From Skermanella sp. TT6 (lineage in GTDB: Bacteria > Pseudomonadota > Alphaproteobacteria > Azospirillales > Azospirillaceae), in contig NZ_CP067420.1 in the NCBI RefSeq assembly GCF_016653635.2, positions 1,619,501 through 1,683,500 of the forward strand: a DNA stretch of 64,000 nt. The letters are read 5' to 3'. The notes beneath the pieces were generated by a model. That model was not told the origin of the DNA, searched no databases, and saw only the letters and a program-made list of their open reading frames with translations. Made by a program: the position numbers and the translations under genes. Of the stretch, positions 60,167 through 64,000 are shown in pieces (position 1 is the stretch's first letter; each line of letters begins with the position of its first letter).

Positions 60167-60934
60167 CTATTCCCGGTCTTCCCCGCCGACCACCGCCAGC
60201 GTCGGTTGCGCGGCGGGCATCAGCTTGTCGATCCAGGGGCCGTCCGGCATGCGCTGGGCCAGGTCGGTCAGGTTGCGGTTCCACCACTGGCGCTGGTCGA
60301 CCAGATCGTCATAGTCGTACTGGGTCTGGCGCCAGTTGCCGTCGCCGTTCGTCATGGTCACCATGTCGATCGGGAAACCGACGTCGGCCGAGCTGAAGCG
60401 GGTCGAGTCGAAGGACAGGTACGCCAGCTTCAGCGCCGTCTGCATGGAGGTGTCGTAGCGCAGCGCCCGGTCCAGGATCGGCTTGCCATAGGCGGTGGCG
60501 CCGATGGAGAGATAGGGGGTGCGCTCGTCCACCTCGATCCAGTTGCCTTCGGGATAGACCAGGAACATGGTCGGCTCGCGGTCGTCGGACAGGCGGCCGC
60601 CGATGATGGCGTGCAGGTTGAAGTGCAGCTTGCTGGCCTCCAGGGCCTCCTTGTCCTCCGCGGCGACTTGCCGCAGACAGGTCGTGAAGGCGCCGACCGC
60701 GTCGAGCATGCTCGAGAAGCTTTCGGTCGGGCGCTTGGTCATGTCCCGGCGGAGATAGGCCAGCGTCTTGTCGCGCACGCTGCGCAGGCCCGAGTTCATG
60801 ATGAAGAACCGGTGGCTTCCCGATCCCATGATCGTGACCTTGCGGGCCGCTGAAAGCTGGGAACCGCTGGTGATGCGGCCGTCGGACAGGCCGATCAGGC
60901 CATCGCGGATCTTGATGCCGAGGCAGTAGGTCAT
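60167..60934 (-). CDS. Anbu-like proteasome-type protease
   Basis: 255 residues from the ATG at 60934; the frame is open 46 codons more, but MTYCLGIKIRDGLIGLSDGRITSG is the natural start. Exposing Thr2 as the nucleophile would match the N-terminal-nucleophile proteasome/HslV fold. The GLIGLSDGRIT segment parallels the catalytic Asp region, and the lysine in AARKVTIM lies where proteasome subunits keep it. The family (COG3484, ancestral beta subunit) is thought to hydrolyse or link peptides, often beside transglutaminase, alpha-E and ATP-grasp genes, which are not adjacent here. Confidence 0.72.
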   Translation of the reverse strand: MTYCLGIKIRDGLIGLSDGRITSGSQLSAARKVTIMGSGSHRFFIMNSGLRSVRDKTLAYLRRDMTKRPTESFSSMLDAVGAFTTCLRQVAAEDKEALEASKLHFNLHAIIGGRLSDDREPTMFLVYPEGNWIEVDERTPYLSIGATAYGKPILDRALRYDTSMQTALKLAYLSFDSTRFSSADVGFPIDMVTMTNGDGNWRQTQYDYDDLVDQRQWWNRNLTDLAQRMPDGPWIDKLMPAAQPTLAVVGGEDRE

Positions 60935-61078
60935 TTCCGGTAAATCCAAAGGCGAAAAGGCGACACATCCTGTCACGCCGGCGGTTCCGCCACAAGCGCG
61001 GTCCCGGCCCTGCCGCCGACCATGGCGGGAGTTGGTGAACACCCCGTTAATGATGCGGAAACGCTTTCCCAAAGCTCA

Positions 61079-61093
61079 TTGTGCAGTGCACAA
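61079..61093 (+). promoter_or_regulatory. palindrome upstream of the phasin promoter (site 1)
   Basis: TTGTGCA-G-TGCACAA is a perfect 15-bp palindrome ending seven bases before the -35 box. It has the TGC-N3-GCA core shared with site 2 and with the palindrome in front of the nitrate operon. The PHB regulator PhaR recognises TGC-rich dyads near phasin genes in related bacteria, and this is a good candidate site. Confidence 0.6.
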
Positions 61094-61099
61094 AAATCG

Positions 61100-61127
61100 T
61101 TGACGGCGTCGGGAAAATGCCTATAGT
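61100..61127 (+). promoter_or_regulatory. sigma-70-type promoter of the phasin gene
   Basis: TTGACG (61100-61105) and TATAGT (61122-61127) are separated by 16 bases, predicting a start near 61134. This is a strong match for a highly expressed granule protein and is bracketed by two palindromes. Confidence 0.75.
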
Positions 61128-61135
61128 AAGCGCAT

Positions 61136-61150
61136 TGCTGCACTGCAGCA
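61136..61150 (+). promoter_or_regulatory. palindrome at the phasin transcription start (site 2)
   Basis: TGCTGCA-C-TGCAGCA is a perfect 15-bp palindrome overlapping the predicted start and early transcript. It contains CTGC-N3-GCAG, the form reported for PhaR operators in Rhodobacter. Repressor binding here would block initiation. Confidence 0.62.
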
Positions 61151-61243
61151 TGAAAGTTCAGAGGCCTGGCGCGCGCATATGCGAAACCCAGCCGCGACCC
61201 TCCGACGGAGTTGGTGGCGGCGACCAACCGAAAGGAAGTCCAG

Positions 61244-61672
61244 ATGTCCACGACCCCGACTTACGAGCAGTTCGCGACCGTTTCCAAGGAGCAGATGGAG
61301 AAGGCGGCCGCCCAGATCGTCAAAGGCTACGAGGAATACGCCACCTTCAGCAAGGCGAACGTCGACGCCCTGATCCAGGCCGGCACCGTCCTCGCGAAGG
61401 GCTTCGAGGAACTGGGCAAGCGCGCGCTGGCCTACTCCCAGTCCTCGCTGGAGAGCGGCGCCGCCGCCGGCAAGGCCGCGATGAGCGTCAAGACCGTCCG
61501 CGACCTGGTCGACCTGCAGTCCAGCTACACCAAGTCCACGCTCGACACCGCGCTGGCCGAAAGCGCCAAGCTGTCCGAGCTGTCGGTCAAGGTCGCCAAC
61601 GAGGCGTTCCAGCCGATCAATGCGCGCCTCAACGCCACCATCGAGAAGCTGGGCAAGCCGCTGGCGGCGTAA
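61244..61672 (+). CDS. phaP: phasin, PHB granule-associated protein
   Basis: 142 residues from the ATG at 61244, with AAAGGAAG upstream. It is an all-helical, Ala-rich protein of the phasin_2 family: EQFATVSKEQMEKAAAQIVKGYEEYATFSKANVDALIQAGTVLAKGFEELGKRALAYSQSSLES, with DLVDLQSSYTKSTLDTALAESAKLSELSVKVANEAFQPI. It coats polyhydroxybutyrate granules and controls their number and size. Two operator-like palindromes and a strong promoter precede it; strong hairpins follow. Confidence 0.93.
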   Translation: MSTTPTYEQFATVSKEQMEKAAAQIVKGYEEYATFSKANVDALIQAGTVLAKGFEELGKRALAYSQSSLESGAAAGKAAMSVKTVRDLVDLQSSYTKSTLDTALAESAKLSELSVKVANEAFQPINARLNATIEKLGKPLAA

Positions 61673-61687
61673 CGCGGGAACATCTTC

Positions 61688-61721
61688 GGGACGGCGCGGC
61701 GCCGCGGCGCCGCGCCGTCCC
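61688..61721 (+). terminator. perfect 16-bp hairpin after phaP
   Basis: Arms 61688-61703 and 61706-61721 are exact complements around GC. It starts 15 bases after the phasin stop and has no T-run. It may act with the following hairpin as a strong transcript 3' end or stabiliser. The rest of the 334-base gap up to clpS holds no convincing gene. Confidence 0.65.
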
Positions 61722-61739
61722 GGCAGAGCCGAAGCGCAG

Positions 61740-61773
61740 ACGGCCCGGCGGTCCAGAGTGACCGCCGGGCCGT
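61740..61773 (+). terminator. second strong hairpin after phaP
   Basis: ACGGCCCGGCGGTC (61740-61753) and GACCGCCGGGCCGT (61760-61773) are exact complements around CAGAGT, followed by TGCCGTTCG. With the first hairpin 18 bases upstream it forms a tandem 3'-end structure of a presumably abundant mRNA. Confidence 0.6.
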
Positions 61774-62006
61774 TGCCGTTCGTGACTCCGGTGTTCGGAA
61801 ATTCCGCGTTTGGAACGATCGGTCCGGTATGCCCGTTTCGGAGGACGGGGCATTTCGATTATTGCGCGAAGTCGGCCGCCTGGGATCAATTCTCGGGAAT
61901 CCTTCCCCCCGATGTGGATTTGGCACAAGACGCCTCTTCCAAGCGCGTCCGGAAATCTCATATGATTGTCGGAGGATGTCCATCGCGATGATTGCTAAAT
62001 TTGCCC

Positions 62007-62333
62007 ATGGCCGACAGCGACAAGCACGGGGACGAGGGGACCGTGACGGGAGTGGTCGTCAAGGCCAAGCCCAAGACGAAGAAACCCTCTATGTACAAAG
62101 TTCTAATGCTGAACGACGACTATACTCCGATGGAGTTCGTCGTTCTGGTGTTGGAGCGATTCTTCAACAAGAACCGCGAGGAAGCCACGCGCATCATGTT
62201 GCACGTGCATCGGCGTGGCGTCGGCATCTGCGGAGTTTTCACCTACGAGGTAGCCGAAACGAAGGTTACCCAGGTGATGGACTTTGCCCGCCAACACCAG
62301 CATCCTTTGCAATGCACCCTGGAGAAGGATTAG
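62007..62333 (+). CDS. clpS: ATP-dependent Clp protease adaptor ClpS
   Basis: 108 residues from the ATG at 62007; a TTG at 61992 in frame is less likely. The core is [62 protein letters not shown]. It binds N-degron substrates and hands them to ClpA, with the substrate pocket including the conserved NDDYT. It lies seven bases before clpA, the usual operon. Confidence 0.96.
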   Translation: MADSDKHGDEGTVTGVVVKAKPKTKKPSMYKVLMLNDDYTPMEFVVLVLERFFNKNREEATRIMLHVHRRGVGICGVFTYEVAETKVTQVMDFARQHQHPLQCTLEKD

Positions 62334-62339
62334 CCCGGC

Positions 62340-64000
62340 ATGCTCTCGCGTAATCTCGAGCAATCGCTGCACCGAGCCCTAGCCTACGCCAACGAGCGCC
62401 GTCACGAATACGCCACGCTTGAGCATCTCCTGCTCGCGCTCACGGAAGACCAGGATGCTGTAGCCGTCCTGCGGGCGTGCGGCGTGAACCTCGACAAGCT
62501 GCGCTCGGAGCTTGGCGAATACCTCGACAACGAGCTCTCCAACCTGATCACCAACCGTCCCGAGGACGCGAAGCCGACTGCCGGCTTCCAGCGGGTGCTG
62601 CAGCGGGCGGCGATCCACGTACAAAGTTCCGGCCGTGAGGAAGTGACCGGAGCGAATGTGCTGGTTGCGCTGTTCTCTGAACGCGAGAGCCATGCGGTCT
62701 ATTACCTGCAGGAGCAGGAAATGACCCGGTTCGACGCGGTGAACTATATTTCTCACGGGATCGCGAAGGCGCCGGGCCGCAACGAGACGAAGCGGGTATC
62801 GGGAGCTGACGACGACGCTGCGGCGGAGAAGGTCGTGAAGAAAGGCACTGAAGCTCTCGAGGCATATTGCGTCAACCTCAACAAGAAGGCCGCCAGCGGG
62901 AAGATCGATCCGCTGATCGGGCGGGAGCAGGAGGTCGAGCGGACCATCCAGATCCTGTGCCGCCGCTCGAAGAACAACCCGCTCTACGTGGGTGATCCCG
63001 GCGTCGGCAAGACCGCCATCGCCGAGGGCCTGGCCCGCCGGATCGTCCACGGCGAAGTGCCGGACGTCCTGGAGAACGCGACCATCTTCTCGCTCGACAT
63101 GGGCTCGCTGCTGGCCGGCACCCGGTACCGCGGCGACTTCGAGGAGCGGCTGAAGGCGGTCCTGTCCGAGCTGGAGGCGATGGAAGGCGCCATCCTCTTC
63201 ATCGACGAGATCCACACGGTGATCGGCGCCGGCGCCACCTCGGGCGGTGCGATGGACGCGTCGAACCTGCTGAAGCCGGCGCTCGCCAGCGGCGCGCTGC
63301 GGTGCGTCGGGTCGACCACCTACAAGGAATACCGGAACTACTTCGAGAAGGACCGGGCGCTGGTCCGGCGCTTCCAGAAGATCGACGTCAACGAGCCGTC
63401 GATCGAGGACGCGGTCAAGATCCTGCGGGGCCTGAAGCCCTACTACGAGAAGTACCACCGGATCCGCTACACCAACGAGGCGATCCGCTCGGCGGTCGAG
63501 CTGTCGGCCCGCTACATCGGCGACCGCAAGCTGCCGGACAAGGCGATCGACATCATCGACGAGGTCGGCGCCGCGCAGATGCTGGTGCCGGAGTCGCGGC
63601 GGAAGAAGACCATCTCGGTCAAGGACGTGGAGGCGGTGGTCGCGAAGATCGCCCGGATCCCGCCCAAGAGCGTGTCGCGCGACGACCGCGAGGTGCTGCT
63701 GAACCTGGAGCGCGACCTGCGCACCATGGTGTTCGGCCAGGACAAGGCGATCGAGGCCCTGTCCTCGGCGATCAAGCTGGCCCGCGCCGGCCTGCGCGAT
63801 CCGGAGAAGCCGATCGGCAACTACCTGTTCAGCGGTCCGACCGGCGTCGGCAAGACCGAGGCGGCGCGCCAGCTCAGCATGACGCTGGGGATCGAGCTGA
63901 TCCGCTTCGACATGTCCGAGTACATGGAGCGGCATACCGTGTCGCGCCTGATCGGCGCCCCCCCGGGCTATGTCGGGTTCGACCAGGGCGGCCTGCTGAC
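62340..64000 (+). CDS. clpA: ATP-dependent Clp protease ATPase subunit ClpA, 3' end outside window
   Basis: 553 residues are visible and the gene continues past 64000. The N-terminal Clp repeat domain (residues 1-140) is [39 protein letters not shown] module 1 has Walker A GDPGVGKT (218-225), [32 protein letters not shown] and the sensor regions. AAA module 2 begins with [15 protein letters not shown]. The lack of a long middle coiled coil distinguishes ClpA from ClpB. It unfolds proteins for ClpP and takes N-degron cargo from ClpS. Confidence 0.97.
   Translation, partial: MLSRNLEQSLHRALAYANERRHEYATLEHLLLALTEDQDAVAVLRACGVNLDKLRSELGEYLDNELSNLITNRPEDAKPTAGFQRVLQRAAIHVQSSGREEVTGANVLVALFSERESHAVYYLQEQEMTRFDAVNYISHGIAKAPGRNETKRVSGADDDAAAEKVVKKGTEALEAYCVNLNKKAASGKIDPLIGREQEVERTIQILCRRSKNNPLYVGDPGVGKTAIAEGLARRIVHGEVPDVLENATIFSLDMGSLLAGTRYRGDFEERLKAVLSELEAMEGAILFIDEIHTVIGAGATSGGAMDASNLLKPALASGALRCVGSTTYKEYRNYFEKDRALVRRFQKIDVNEPSIEDAVKILRGLKPYYEKYHRIRYTNEAIRSAVELSARYIGDRKLPDKAIDIIDEVGAAQMLVPESRRKKTISVKDVEAVVAKIARIPPKSVSRDDREVLLNLERDLRTMVFGQDKAIEALSSAIKLARAGLRDPEKPIGNYLFSGPTGVGKTEAARQLSMTLGIELIRFDMSEYMERHTVSRLIGAPPGYVGFDQGGLL

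Noticed and set aside
61829-62353. 175-codon plus-strand frame overlapping clpS
   Set aside because: It overlaps clpS in another frame; ClpS has an unmistakable conserved sequence and this frame has none.

Overview
The window is a GC-rich chromosomal segment of an alphaproteobacterium. The best guess is a member of the Rhodospirillales close to Azospirillum or Skermanella. The evidence is a C4-pathway 5-aminolevulinate synthase, a PHB-granule phasin, an ANTAR-type NasT regulator with a sigma-54 nitrate operon, proteobacterial tRNA-tuf-secE-nusG-rpl-rpoBC order, and very strong GC bias at third codon positions. I see no insertion sequence, prophage, integrase or CRISPR array. The window opens inside an rlmB-like gene on the minus strand and closes inside clpA.

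Layout. (1) 1-14.4 kb: rlmB-like 5' end (minus), a tRNA-Tyr/tRNA-Gly/tuf unit with a visible sigma-70 promoter and terminator, tRNA-Trp, then secE-nusG-rplKA-rplJL-rpoBC ending at a clear intrinsic terminator. (2) 14.4-24.3 kb: a TPR/O-GlcNAc-transferase-like protein, a DUF1186/SEC-C protein, a degenerate Hpt-receiver protein, a PadR-type regulator, a periplasmic PRC-barrel protein, hemA with an FNR-like box upstream, a class III aminotransferase, and a secreted protein with one heme-c motif. (3) 24.8-36.9 kb: a glycosyltransferase, then a seven-gene minus-strand assimilatory nitrate operon, nrtA-nrtB-nrtC-nirB-nirD-nasA-cysG. It is preceded by a sigma-54 promoter and a leader RNA with three hexaloop hairpins and a terminator, and next to it lies nasT, the RNA-binding antiterminator expected to read that leader.

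(4) 37-47.7 kb: psuK-psuG (pseudouridine breakdown), a DNA-ligase/exonuclease pair, a YciE-type ferritin-like protein, a CtaG-type cytochrome oxidase assembly protein, a transglutaminase, a disulfide-reductase-like flavoprotein and a CorC/CNNM membrane protein. (5) 47.8-57.4 kb: a molybdopterin oxidoreductase, a VWA protein and a membrane J-domain protein, then galU-ugd-pgm (UDP-glucose, UDP-glucuronate and hexose-phosphate supply for surface polysaccharide), two isochorismatase-fold hydrolases and a LysR regulator. (6) 57.4-64 kb: a D,D-carboxypeptidase with SPOR domain, a lipoprotein, an Anbu-like proteasome-type protease, a phasin with a well-marked operator/promoter, clpS and clpA.

The clearest functional unit is nitrate assimilation. 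NrtABC imports nitrate, NasA reduces it to nitrite, NirBD reduces nitrite to ammonium, and CysG makes the siroheme NirB needs. Expression appears to have two gates: sigma-54 initiation (nitrogen status) and NasT-dependent antitermination (nitrate presence). The leader carries three, not two, AxxGxx hexaloop hairpins, and the last one overlaps the terminator stem. This is the observation I consider most worth follow-up. A second regulatory observation is a pair of TGC-N3-GCA palindromes bracketing the phasin promoter, with a near-identical copy about 140 bp upstream of the predicted nitrate-operon transcription start.
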